A DNA stretch of 10,266 nt from positions 1-10,266 of the forward strand of contig DKLU01000418.1 in NCBI GenBank assembly GCA_002455915.1, given 5' to 3'. This DNA is from Chryseobacterium sp. UBA6632 (GTDB lineage Bacteria; Bacteroidota; Bacteroidia; Flavobacteriales; Weeksellaceae). This document shows, one piece after another, positions 1 to 7,633 of this stretch (its first letter is position 1; each line of letters starts with the position of its first letter). A program made the translations under genes and the position numbers. Below the pieces are notes generated by a model. It saw only the letters and a program-made list of their open reading frames with translations. It was not told where the DNA came from and did no database searches.

Positions 1-2
1 TT

Positions 3-1001
3 ACGGTGGAAGAAGTGGTAGATGTGACCATCAATTTTTACAGGAGAAATTATATTGAAGGCTTATTTTTAAGTTCAGGAATTTTTAAAAATGCAGATAC
101 CACAATGGAACGCTTGGTTCGTGTGGCGAAAAAATTACGTTTAGAAGAGAATTTTAACGGATATATTCATTTAAAATCGATTCCGGGAGCAAGTGATGAA
201 CTGATGCAGGAAGCGGCTTTATATGCTGACCGATTATCCATCAATCTTGAAATTCCGACTGAAAGTGGTTTGAAATTATTGGCTCCTGAAAAAAATCGAC
301 AGGATATGCTGAATCCGATGAAATATATTCAAAACGGAATTGCGCAATATAAAGACGAAAAGAAGATTTTCAGAAAAACGCCAAAGTTTGCTCCGGCTGG
401 TCAATCTACACAAATGATTGTAGGCGCAACCAATGAAAACGATTTGCAGATTATTAAAGTTGCCGATCATTTTTATAAAAATTTCAGTTTAAAAAGAGTG
501 TATTATTCGGGTTACGTTCCGGTTTTGGAAGATAAAAGGTTGCCATCTTTAACCACGGAAGTTCCGATGCTTAGAGAAAACCGTTTGTATCAGTCGGATT
601 GGCTGATGCGTTTTTATGGTTTTAAAGCAGAAGAAATTCTGGATCCAAACATGCCTTTTTTAGATTTGGAAGTGGATCCGAAATTGAGTTGGGCCTTACG
701 ACATCTTGATCAATTCCCAGTAAATCTTCAAACCGCCGATTACCAGATGATTTTGAGAATTCCGGGTATTGGTGTGAAAACTGCTCAAAAAATTGTGAGT
801 GCAAGACGTTTTCAGGTGTTGAATATGGATCATTTGAAAAAATTAGGAGCCGCGGTGAATCGTGCGAAATATTTTATTGATTTCAATGCTGGAAATGCTT
901 ATCTAAAATTTTTAACAGATCAAAACCTTAAAAAATTATTGATTGGCGGAAGTTCTTCTAAATTTCATAATCAGTTTTCGCAGCAGTTGACGTTGTTTTA
1001 A
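3..1001 (+). CDS. Radical SAM putative DNA modification/repair protein (3' part)
   Basis: This is the C-terminal three quarters of a radical SAM protein of the family annotated as putative DNA modification/repair (TIGR03916), which normally occurs beside a DUF4130 or SAM/UDG-type partner. The frame is open to the left edge. The family normally has roughly 420 residues with a CxxxCxxC iron-sulfur cluster motif near the N-terminus; that motif is absent here, so the GTG at 6 is an internal valine. Counting from that valine, visible parts are the barrel strand around FLSSG (21-25), YIHLKSIPGAS (53-63), the RLSIN strand (76-80), the ENRLYQSDWLMRFYGF block (191-206) and a C-terminal helix-hairpin-helix, IPGIGVKTA (252-260), suited to non-specific DNA contact. 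The partner gene follows at 1705 after an unrelated gene. The substrate is not known. Family assignment is confident; a repair role is inferred from family and context. Confidence 0.85.
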   Translation, partial: TVEEVVDVTINFYRRNYIEGLFLSSGIFKNADTTMERLVRVAKKLRLEENFNGYIHLKSIPGASDELMQEAALYADRLSINLEIPTESGLKLLAPEKNRQDMLNPMKYIQNGIAQYKDEKKIFRKTPKFAPAGQSTQMIVGATNENDLQIIKVADHFYKNFSLKRVYYSGYVPVLEDKRLPSLTTEVPMLRENRLYQSDWLMRFYGFKAEEILDPNMPFLDLEVDPKLSWALRHLDQFPVNLQTADYQMILRIPGIGVKTAQKIVSARRFQVLNMDHLKKLGAAVNRAKYFIDFNAGNAYLKFLTDQNLKKLLIGGSSSKFHNQFSQQLTLF

Positions 1002-1026
1002 TATAAATACGAATTTTTCTTTACAA

Positions 1027-1093
1027 TGTCATTCAAAACAGAGTGAAGAATCTAAAATTTAGAATTATAGATTTCTCCTTCGTCGAACTGACA
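1027..1093. repeat. REP-like imperfect palindrome, copy A
   Basis: The element has perfect TGTCA/TGACA ends and imperfectly complementary arms: TGTCATTC...GTGAAGAATCT on the left against AGATTTCTCCTTCGTCGAACTGACA-like sequence on the right. The wording (tgtcattc, gtgaagaatct, ccttcgtcg) matches the intergenic repeats scattered through Chryseobacterium and related genomes, from general knowledge and not from a search. It lies just downstream of the radical SAM gene and could also act as a weak terminator or mRNA end stabiliser. Confidence 0.6.
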
Positions 1094-1126
1094 AAACAAC
1101 ACATTCTTAAATTGTTAGATTAAAAT

Positions 1127-1555
1127 ATGAGAACAAACAAAGCCTTACGATATGACAATCAAAAAATAAGGGATGTTGAAAAAGCTATTTCAACGTTTTC
1201 TCAACAATTTATGTCTAATTCTAAATGGATTAGGTTAATTGAATCAATTGTTGACAATGCTCATGAGTTTAAGATGATTCAATTAAAAAAAATTCAAGGT
1301 GATAAAATCGGTGAAATATATTTAAATGAAGACAGTATTTTTGAATTTGATTATTGGCAGACGGGCTTTGAAGGAAATAATTCTTTCGGAGGTTGTCTGG
1401 ATTATAAAGAAATTGAATATTTGATTTTTCCTAAATTCCTTGATTCTAATAACATCCAAAATTTAGAAAAGATTAAATTAATTATAGAAAAAATCGGTCA
1501 GTTTTACTTTGAAAGTGATGAAAATGAATTAAAACTAATTTGTTATAAAATTTAA
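1127..1555 (+). CDS. Small hypothetical protein, possibly DUF6678-like
   Basis: A 142-residue soluble protein with no signal peptide or membrane segment. An N-terminal helical part carries FMSNSKWIRLIESI (residues 28-41). A strand-rich middle follows, with FDYWQTGFEGNNSFGG and the conserved-looking DYKEIEYLIFPK, then a C-terminal helix and strand (IEKIGQFYF...LKLICYKI). The N-S-KW...EIEYL layout recalls the small DUF6678 family, whose members are sometimes near toxin or immunity genes, but this is recognition by eye and tentative. The gene is very AT-rich, uses mostly A/T-ending codons, and sits between two genes that normally form an adjacent pair, with a palindromic repeat on each side. That suggests a later insertion. 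No toxin partner is visible. The ATG at 1127 has a short A/T-rich leader and no Shine-Dalgarno, normal for this group. Confidence 0.7.
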   Translation: MRTNKALRYDNQKIRDVEKAISTFSQQFMSNSKWIRLIESIVDNAHEFKMIQLKKIQGDKIGEIYLNEDSIFEFDYWQTGFEGNNSFGGCLDYKEIEYLIFPKFLDSNNIQNLEKIKLIIEKIGQFYFESDENELKLICYKI

Positions 1556-1573
1556 TTTTAAACACAAATCGCA

Positions 1574-1651
1574 TTTGTCATCTTGAAAGGATCTAAGTAC
1601 AATTTCAAAGTCAATCTCAATACTTTGTCTAGATGCTTACAGCATGACAAA
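1574..1651. repeat. REP-like imperfect palindrome, copy B
   Basis: The left arm (1574-1595, TTTGTCATCTTGAAAGGATC...) and the reverse complement of the right arm (1630-1651, TTTGTCATGCTGTAAGCATC...) match at 18 of 22 positions, giving a long imperfect hairpin with perfect TTTGTCAT/ATGACAAA outer ends. The right arm, with 'tagatgcttacagcatgacaa', looks like a dispersed flavobacterial intergenic repeat. Together with copy A it brackets the 142-residue gene. Confidence 0.65.
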
Positions 1652-1704
1652 CTAAACGTAAAAAAAATAACTCACTCTCAAACTCTCAAACCCTCTCCCA
1701 CTCA

Positions 1705-2463
1705 ATGACCACCCTACTCTACGACGGCAGTTTCGACGGACTTTTCACTGCGATATTTGAAGTTTTTGAATATCGATATAAAGATGTGGAAATTGCGAGC
1801 CGGGAAAAGTTTTTTCAGGAAAATATTTTCGCTGAAATTCATGAGGTGATTACTCAGAATGATAAGTCTGAAAGGGTTTTAAATAAACTGGAAAAAAACA
1901 TCGGAAAATCAGGAATTCATGAGCTGTTAAAAGTTTATTTATCGGAAGATCCGGAATTAGAGCAGCTTATTTTATCTACTGTAAAGCAATCTATACAATA
2001 TCCCGAAGTAAATATTCTGCAAAATTACGCTGATAGTGATATTTTGAAAATCTCAAAAATCTGCAAATCTGTAAGCCGAGAAAGACATCGAATGACTGCC
2101 TTCGTTCGTTTTGAAAAAATGCAGGATGAAGTTTTCTTTGCGAAAATAGACCCCGATTTCAATGTACTTCCTTTGATTCGAAAACATTTTAAAGACCGTT
2201 ATCAGGATCAAAAATGGATGATTTATGATTTAAAGAGAAATTACGGAATTCTGTATGATCTGGAAACATGCGATTTTTTTTATCCCGATGAAAAAATTGA
2301 TTTAAATAGGTATTATGAAAAGTTTCATGATGAAGAAAAAAGTTACCAAACCCTTTGGCAACGGTATTTTACAAAGACGAATATTGTCGAAAGAAAAAAT
2401 ATAAAATTACATATTCAGCATGTTCCGAAAAGATATTGGAAATATTTAACCGAAAAATGGTAA
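1705..2463 (+). CDS. DUF4130 protein, partner of the radical SAM repair protein
   Basis: A 252-residue protein of the family annotated as probable DNA metabolism protein (TIGR03915/DUF4130). It opens with the typical MTTLLYDGSFDGLFTAIFEVFE and contains the family-like blocks VSRERHRMTAFVRFEK (about 122-137), KIDPDFNVLPLIRKHFKDRY and WMIYDLKRNYGILYD. The family is normally encoded next to the radical SAM protein whose 3' part lies at 1-1001. In some bacteria it is fused to a uracil-DNA glycosylase-like domain; at 252 residues this copy has only the DUF4130 part. The start at 1705 fits the conserved N-terminus. The preceding 34 bases contain no G, and the first dozen codons are unusually C-rich for this genome. 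Biochemical function is not established; a role in DNA base repair or modification is inferred. Confidence 0.85.
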   Translation: MTTLLYDGSFDGLFTAIFEVFEYRYKDVEIASREKFFQENIFAEIHEVITQNDKSERVLNKLEKNIGKSGIHELLKVYLSEDPELEQLILSTVKQSIQYPEVNILQNYADSDILKISKICKSVSRERHRMTAFVRFEKMQDEVFFAKIDPDFNVLPLIRKHFKDRYQDQKWMIYDLKRNYGILYDLETCDFFYPDEKIDLNRYYEKFHDEEKSYQTLWQRYFTKTNIVERKNIKLHIQHVPKRYWKYLTEKW

Positions 2464-2473
2464 TCCTTCAAAT

Positions 2474-3274
2474 TTATTTTTGAATGGTTCGCAAAGCTTT
2501 TTTAACGATATATTTTGTCTCTTTTGTCGGACTTTCTTCCAGCCATTTTTCGCATACATTCTTCACAAAATCGGGTTGCGATTTGCTTGCATCATTTAGC
2601 CAGTTTCCAACACTATCCTGAACATATTTTGCTTTGTCAGACTTCATTGGGTTTAAAATTTGTAAACCTAATTCAGGATTTTGCTTTAATTCTTCAATAT
2701 GCGCACACCAAACGCCTCGCGGTCGTGTAGATTCGCTTGCAAAACGCCTTATGTTTTCATCTTTATCGCTCGTCCACATTGATAAAATCTGTAGACTTTC
2801 ATTAAGATTTTCAGAAATATCAGACCTTACCGCCATCCAACAAATTTCACGAACACCAAAATGATGATCGGCTACGAAAATTTTGATTTTGTCTAATTTT
2901 TCCGCTATGCTTAAATTTTGATTTTTTCCAATCGTATAAGTTGCCCAACATCGAACCAAATCGGATGAATGCTTTGCAACAGTATCTAAAAAAATTTCGT
3001 CATTATTTTTTACAGTTAAATTAAAAATTTCCGTTCCAATAGCTTCGTTAATCGTATTTACCGTTTGCTTTTTCAACGTATTTATGTTTTCTAAAATAGG
3101 TTGAAGATAGTCTAACCGATCATTTTGTTTTAGTAAGTTTTCAAGCAATATTTTTTGATCCACAGCAAGCCATTCTGTAAGATTTACGGTCTCCATTTTC
3201 CCTTGATTGAGCTGTTCTAAAATTTCCTGTGGAATATCTTTTATAGAACGTGCGCCTTTTCGTTTTTCAGTCAT
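2474..3274 (-). CDS. DNA alkylation repair protein, AlkC/AlkD-type HEAT repeat
   Basis: A 266-residue all-helical protein resembling the COG4335 (AlkC-like) group of HEAT-repeat DNA glycosylases, which remove alkylated bases such as 3-methyladenine. Visible marks are the N-terminal KGARSIKDIPQEILEQLNQG, TLTEWLAVDQ-like text at 32-41, the helix pair DLVRCWATYTIG...HHFGVREICWMAVR (105-150), and the signature blocks RRFASESTRPRGVW (176-189) and KYVQDSVGNWLNDASK (216-231), ending in a helix with KYIVKKALRTI. The length suits a whole protein. It converges on the DUF4130 gene with a 10-bp gap, and is divergent from an HxlR regulator with a promoter at 3298-3328. It acts in the cytoplasm on DNA. Family membership is fairly sure; the exact lesion cannot be told from sequence, and activity is inferred. 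Confidence 0.85.
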   Translation of the reverse strand: MTEKRKGARSIKDIPQEILEQLNQGKMETVNLTEWLAVDQKILLENLLKQNDRLDYLQPILENINTLKKQTVNTINEAIGTEIFNLTVKNNDEIFLDTVAKHSSDLVRCWATYTIGKNQNLSIAEKLDKIKIFVADHHFGVREICWMAVRSDISENLNESLQILSMWTSDKDENIRRFASESTRPRGVWCAHIEELKQNPELGLQILNPMKSDKAKYVQDSVGNWLNDASKSQPDFVKNVCEKWLEESPTKETKYIVKKALRTIQK

Positions 3275-3297
3275 AATGCCATTAATTACTAACTTTA

Positions 3298-3328
3298 CAA
3301 AGATCTAAAAGCTTTACAAAAGAAGCAA
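3298..3328 (-). promoter_or_regulatory. Probable promoter of the alkylation-repair gene
   Basis: Read on the minus strand: TTG at 3328-3326, exactly 20 bases, then GATCTTTG at 3305-3298. This fits the Bacteroidota sigma-ABfr pattern TTG-N~20-TAnnTTTG with one mismatch in the -7 box. A transcript would begin roughly 20 bases before the ATG. Confidence 0.5.
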
Positions 3329-3343
3329 TACCGCATATTTTTC
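3313..3343 (+). promoter_or_regulatory. Possible promoter of the HxlR regulator
   Basis: TATTTTTC at 3336-3343 matches TAnnTTTG at seven of eight positions, with a weak TTT in place of TTG 20 bases upstream. It would place the start about 20 bases before the ATG. It overlaps the divergent promoter at 3298-3328, so one bound regulator could affect both genes. Confidence 0.3.
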
Positions 3344-3370
3344 GCCCATAGGGATAAAAAAGTCAATTTT

Positions 3371-3709
3371 ATGAATACAAAGAAACGCGCTGAAGAAAAT
3401 AAAATTTGTCCGTTGGAAGTTGCCGTGAATACCATCAGTGGAAAATGGAAGATTTCTATTGTCTGGCAAATTAATGAAGGTAAAAAACGTCCGAGCGAAT
3501 TTTTACGTGGAATTGCCAAAGTAGACCGAAGAGTCTTAAATCAACAGCTTAACGAAATGGTTGCCGACGGAATTTTAATGAAAGAATCTTTCAACGAACT
3601 TCCCCCGAGAGTTGAATATCGTTTGACAGAACTTGGAGAAAAACTGGTAGAGATTCTTTGGAAATTAAATGATTGGGGCAAATTGTTGATTCCTGAAGAG
3701 GTTGTTTAA
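3371..3709 (+). CDS. HxlR-family winged-helix transcriptional regulator
   Basis: A 112-residue regulator covering the full HxlR (MarR-like, DUF24) domain. It shows the conserved cysteine C13 in KICPLEVAVNTISGKWKI, where GKW (24-26) is the family hallmark, then RPSEFLRGIAKVDRRVLNQQ with the recognition helix, and the wing PRVEYRLTELGEKLVEIL. Members bind DNA as homodimers; some sense electrophiles or redox state through the conserved N-terminal cysteine, while others bind ligands. The gene is divergent from the alkylation repair gene across 96 bp, an arrangement in which HxlR proteins often control both themselves and the neighbour. Family call is confident; the target and the inducer are inferred or unknown. 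Confidence 0.92.
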   Translation: MNTKKRAEENKICPLEVAVNTISGKWKISIVWQINEGKKRPSEFLRGIAKVDRRVLNQQLNEMVADGILMKESFNELPPRVEYRLTELGEKLVEILWKLNDWGKLLIPEEVV

Positions 3710-4118
3710 TTTCTTTTGTTTTGAAACAAAAATTGCCTCCATGAAGTCGGCGAATGTTATTTCAAGATTTGGAAACTTCCGCTAAAAATTTATGCTTCAT
3801 TTTCCGAAGTCAATTTAGATACGAAATATAAAAAAAAATTCATCTCATTTAGTATACAGTTTTTAATTTCCGAAAATATCAAAGTAAAAAAACTTGAATA
3901 GATATCCATTTAATAAGATCATATTCAGACTTATATTTTGACTGAGCATTTTAAATTAATAATTTTAGAAGGATGTATTTTATGATTTATAGTGTAAGAT
4001 CTATTTGCAATTCTTCAAATTTTAGAAGTTTTTAATCATTTATATTCAAATCTCCTATAAAGTTAATGCTATTATCTGAACTTGTTTTTGTAGATTTGTG
4101 TTCGTAATTTTTTACTAG
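3710..4118. other. 409-bp gap before pfkA, no convincing gene
   Basis: The stretch begins with a perfect 8-bp AT-only-type palindrome (TTTTGTTT/AAACAAAA, 3714-3731) that is too A/T-rich and too badly placed for a clear terminator. One frame is open from 3725 to a TAG near 3900 (about 58 codons) with protein-like text such as HEVGECYFKIWKLPLKIYASF, but it has no start codon, so it may be gene debris. The rest is AT-rich, with the pfkA -7 box near the end. Confidence 0.4.
4091..4098 (+). promoter_or_regulatory. -7 box of the pfkA-gapA promoter
   Basis: TAGATTTG is an exact match to the Bacteroidota -7 consensus TAnnTTTG and lies 20 bases before the pfkA ATG. No good TTG is present 20 bases upstream, so the -33 element is weak. 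Confidence 0.5.
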
Positions 4119-5105
4119 ATGAAAGAGAGTGCTGTAAAAAAAATTGCAGTTCTTACTTCCGGAGGAGATTCTCCGGGTATGAATGCTGCATTGAGAGCGG
4201 TAGTAAGAACCGCTAATTATTATAACATAGAATGCTACGGAGTAAGAGAAGGCTACAATGGCTTAATCAATAACGATTTCCTGAAAATGGGACCTCGTTC
4301 CGTAAAAAATATAATCAACCAGGGGGGAACTATTCTGAAATCTGCCCGTTCCATGGAATTTAGAACCAAAGAAGGTCGCCAGAAGGCTTACGACAACTGC
4401 GTAAAGCTTGGAATCGACGGCTTGGTGTGTATCGGAGGAGATGGAACTTTTACCGGAGCTAAGATTTTCAATGAAGAGTTCGGAATCCGTGTAATTGGTA
4501 TTCCGGGAACTATCGACAACGATATTTTCGGAACAGATAACACGATTGGTTATGACACTGCATTGAATACCGCAATGGATGCGATTGATAAAATTCGTGA
4601 CACGGCAACTTCGCACAACAGAGTGTTCTTCGTGGAAGTAATGGGGCGTGATGCAGGATTTATCGCTTTAAACAGCGGATTGGCAACCGGAGCTTTGGAT
4701 ATTTTAATTCCTGAGAAAAAAGATAGTATTGATGAACTTTTCGCAAACTTCAGAAACGCTGAAAAGACAGGAAAAGCATCAAGTATTGTAGTAGTGGCAG
4801 AAGGTGAAAAACTAGCCAACGTTTATGAATTAGCCGAAAAAACAAAACATGCTTTCCCAGATTATGACATTCGTGTTGCAATCTTAGGACATATGCAGAG
4901 AGGAGGTTCTCCAAGCTGTGCCGACAGAGTATTGGCAAGCCGATTGGGCTATGGTGCCGTAACAGGATTAATGGACGGACAAAGTAATGTAATGGCAGGA
5001 ATGCGTTCTAACGACGTGGTTTATACGCCGATTGAGGAAGCCATTAAAAAACACAACGAAATCAATCAAGATCTTTTATTGATTTCAGAAATTTTAGCAA
5101 TCTAA
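4119..5105 (+). CDS. pfkA: ATP-dependent 6-phosphofructokinase
   Basis: A complete 328-residue bacterial 6-phosphofructokinase, which phosphorylates fructose 6-phosphate to fructose 1,6-bisphosphate in glycolysis in the cytoplasm. It shows the N-terminal nucleotide site LTSGGDSPGMNAALRAVVR (12-30), GGDGT (106-110), the catalytic PGTIDND (129-135, base D133), the substrate-binding TSHNR (164-168) and MGRDAG (175-180), and the late LGHMQRGGSPS motif. Glycine at the fourth position of GGDG and glycine in PGTIDND, instead of the GGDD and PKTIDND of pyrophosphate enzymes, indicate ATP as donor. The start gives the usual length; an A/T-rich leader lacks a Shine-Dalgarno. It is followed 30 bp downstream by gapA, so the two are probably cotranscribed from the -7 box at 4091. 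Confidence 0.96.
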   Translation: MKESAVKKIAVLTSGGDSPGMNAALRAVVRTANYYNIECYGVREGYNGLINNDFLKMGPRSVKNIINQGGTILKSARSMEFRTKEGRQKAYDNCVKLGIDGLVCIGGDGTFTGAKIFNEEFGIRVIGIPGTIDNDIFGTDNTIGYDTALNTAMDAIDKIRDTATSHNRVFFVEVMGRDAGFIALNSGLATGALDILIPEKKDSIDELFANFRNAEKTGKASSIVVVAEGEKLANVYELAEKTKHAFPDYDIRVAILGHMQRGGSPSCADRVLASRLGYGAVTGLMDGQSNVMAGMRSNDVVYTPIEEAIKKHNEINQDLLLISEILAI

Positions 5106-5114
5106 TATTTTTAA

Positions 5115-6146
<1,032 letters not shown>

Positions 6147-6169
6147 TAAAGTTTTTAGCTTTAAATAAA

Positions 6170-6199
6170 AAACAACCTTCCGATTGGGAGGTTGTTTTT
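6170..6199 (+). terminator. Intrinsic terminator after gapA
   Basis: AAACAACCTTCC (6170-6181), loop GATT, GGGAGGTTGTTT (6186-6197): a 12-bp stem with one G-U pair, ending in a T run (6195-6199). The A run before the stem makes it usable in the reverse direction too, which suits its place between convergent gapA and the minus-strand gene ending at 6215. Confidence 0.9.
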
Positions 6200-6214
6200 G
6201 GTTATATGAAATTA

Positions 6215-7390
6215 TTATTTACTATTAAAATTTAGCGACTTTGAAAACCCTATTTGAAACTGAGAAAAATCATCAGCTCTATTATTTAATGCTAAATAAT
6301 TCGTGAATCGAATAAATACTTTATCTCCATTATTTCCACTTGGCGGATAATAATATATACTTCCTCTAAATGCTAAAAGATTATTTTGACTTCGCTCATA
6401 ATATTCAGTAGGATTAAGAGTTTGCCATATATATTTCCCACTCAAATCTATACCGAAATTTTTTGCAAGTTTTGACTTCAGTGTAGCCTCACAAGATTTA
6501 AGGTGACTAACTGCATTAACTGTATTTGTAGTTAAATCGGGAAGAAGTATTTTGCCTGACACATATTGGTAACTAGCATTTACATCCAAGGAATTATTAG
6601 GAAGAAAGTCAAATTTAAAAAGGGTAATATCCAGACCTACGGAATAATTATGTCTTCTAAAAATTTCAGTGGGATTTAATTCATTAGACATAATAGAAAC
6701 TACTTCAAATTTACTATCTAATTTATTATAACTAAAACTAGGTTGAAACACAGGAAAAATATACATAAATCTATTAAAAATATTATTACGATGTAAATAA
6801 AATTTAGCATTAGCTTCAAAATGTACTAAGGCATTAGGCTCATCTCCTAATAAACCTAGAAAATCAGAATAAGCAACAAAATTGACAAATGATTTTAAGT
6901 TTGTATTTCGAGTTAAAACTCCAATATTTTTTTTAGAATCACCTGATAGAATTAAAACTTTATTATCCGGTAAAGTGCTAAATCTTTCATCAAAATGGAA
7001 ATCGATGGCTTCAGAAAAACGAATATACTCTTTCTCTTCTCTGTCAAACAAATAATCAGATCTTTTAACAAAATCATAGATCAATGGGATTGGAGCTTTA
7101 TGATTATAATAAATATTTTTCTTTGTAATTATGAGTACTTTTTCAATCATACCATCCTTAATATCCACTTTAATAGTATCAATTTTTTCTTTGTAAACTA
7201 TCCTATTTGATATAGGTTGATATATTGTTATACTATCCTTCATTTTAGCATAACCTAAAATATGTTCTTTTACCTCTTGCTTTGTGATTAAATTCTGAAG
7301 CATTTGATTCTCCTCATCTGTTAAGCGATTAATTTGTCCATATACCAATCCTGCCAAAAGCAGAAACCCTAATAATAATTTTGTTTTCAT
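6215..7390 (-). CDS. Exported hypothetical protein, possible beta-rich outer membrane protein
   Basis: A 391-residue protein whose family I do not recognise. It begins with a clear signal peptide, MKTKLLLGFLLLAGLVYGQ, likely cut near residue 18 or 19; there is no lipobox cysteine. The next ~70 residues are polar with alternating strands (SITIYQPISNRIVYKEK, IDTIKVDI). The second half is rich in aromatic, alternating strands (FEANAKFYLHRNNIFNRFMYIF, SLDVNASYQYVSGKI, LLAFRGSIYYYP, KVFIRFTNYLAL, FSQFQIGFSKSLNF), which would fit an outer membrane barrel with a terminal strand, although this is inference. The gene is AT-rich, converges on gapA with a shared terminator, and has no functional partner beside it. 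A hairpin with a T run and a possible 18-residue ORF lie upstream on the same strand, which could form a leader. Confidence 0.75.
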   Translation of the reverse strand: MKTKLLLGFLLLAGLVYGQINRLTDEENQMLQNLITKQEVKEHILGYAKMKDSITIYQPISNRIVYKEKIDTIKVDIKDGMIEKVLIITKKNIYYNHKAPIPLIYDFVKRSDYLFDREEKEYIRFSEAIDFHFDERFSTLPDNKVLILSGDSKKNIGVLTRNTNLKSFVNFVAYSDFLGLLGDEPNALVHFEANAKFYLHRNNIFNRFMYIFPVFQPSFSYNKLDSKFEVVSIMSNELNPTEIFRRHNYSVGLDITLFKFDFLPNNSLDVNASYQYVSGKILLPDLTTNTVNAVSHLKSCEATLKSKLAKNFGIDLSGKYIWQTLNPTEYYERSQNNLLAFRGSIYYYPPSGNNGDKVFIRFTNYLALNNRADDFSQFQIGFSKSLNFNSK

Positions 7391-7467
7391 GGCTATTAAT
7401 TTTTAATACAAATTTTCAAAATCCAGAAATACAAAGAAATTACCCGTTTGTGTAATTTTTAGAGCAC

Positions 7468-7494
7468 AAAAAACCTCTCAAAATATTGAGAGGT
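7468..7494 (-). terminator. Minus-strand intrinsic terminator or attenuator hairpin
   Basis: ACCTCTCAA (7473-7481), loop AATA, TTGAGAGGT (7486-7494) is a perfect 9-bp stem. On the minus strand it is followed by six T (complement of the A run 7468-7473), so it terminates leftward transcripts. It lies about 80 bp upstream of the exported protein's start, on the same strand. Confidence 0.8.
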
Positions 7495-7501
7495 AGTTAG
7501 T

Positions 7502-7558
7502 TTACCGTTTCCAAACAACTAATAAAGAAAAGTATAAACCGTTTTTAAATTTTTTCAT
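7502..7558 (-). CDS. Possible 18-residue leader peptide or small protein
   Basis: Reads MKKFKNGLYFSLLVVWKR then TAA. The basic N-terminus and hydrophobic middle are simple. Support comes from layout, not from family: on the minus strand a promoter-like TTG-N20-TATCTTTT lies just upstream, and the stop codon sits seven bases before a perfect hairpin with a T run. That order (promoter, tiny ORF, terminator, larger gene) is what a leader-peptide attenuator or a small-protein gene would show. AT-rich DNA gives such ORFs by chance, so confidence is low. Confidence 0.25.
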   Translation of the reverse strand: MKKFKNGLYFSLLVVWKR

Positions 7559-7584
7559 TCTTGATTTTTACCTTAGCATACATG

Positions 7585-7615
7585 AAAAGATAAGAAAAAA
7601 CTCACTTTTAAACAA
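7585..7615 (-). promoter_or_regulatory. Possible minus-strand promoter for the 18-codon ORF
   Basis: On the minus strand TTG (7615-7613), a 20-base spacer, then TATCTTTT (7592-7585), seven of eight matches to TAnnTTTG. It overlaps the hairpin at 7595-7633, so the two readings compete. Confidence 0.3.
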
Positions 7616-7633
7616 TAAAGTTTAGAAAATGAG
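7595..7633 (-). terminator. Second minus-strand terminator-like hairpin
   Basis: CTCACTTTTAAAC (7601-7613) and GTTTAGAAAATGAG (7620-7633) form an imperfect stem around AATAAA; on the minus strand a run of six T follows (complement of 7595-7600). No gene is visible upstream on that strand for it to terminate, so it may end a short RNA or be chance. Confidence 0.35.

Noticed and set aside
6..8. GTG as the start of the radical SAM gene
   Set aside because: The frame continues to the left edge and the protein would lack the CxxxCxxC cluster motif, so this valine is internal and the gene is cut by the window edge.
1027..1651. Insertion sequence or transposon carrying the 142-residue gene
   Set aside because: No transposase is present, the two palindromes are not identical, and no target duplication can be seen.
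2464..2490. TTCAAA/TTTGAA hairpin as a bidirectional terminator between the DUF4130 and alkylation repair genes
   Set aside because: Only 6 bp of A/T-rich stem, without a proper T run on either side.
3714..3731. TTTTGTTT/AAACAAAA palindrome as the HxlR terminator
   Set aside because: The T run precedes the stem instead of following it, and a stem of nearly all A-T pairs with a 2-base loop is weak.
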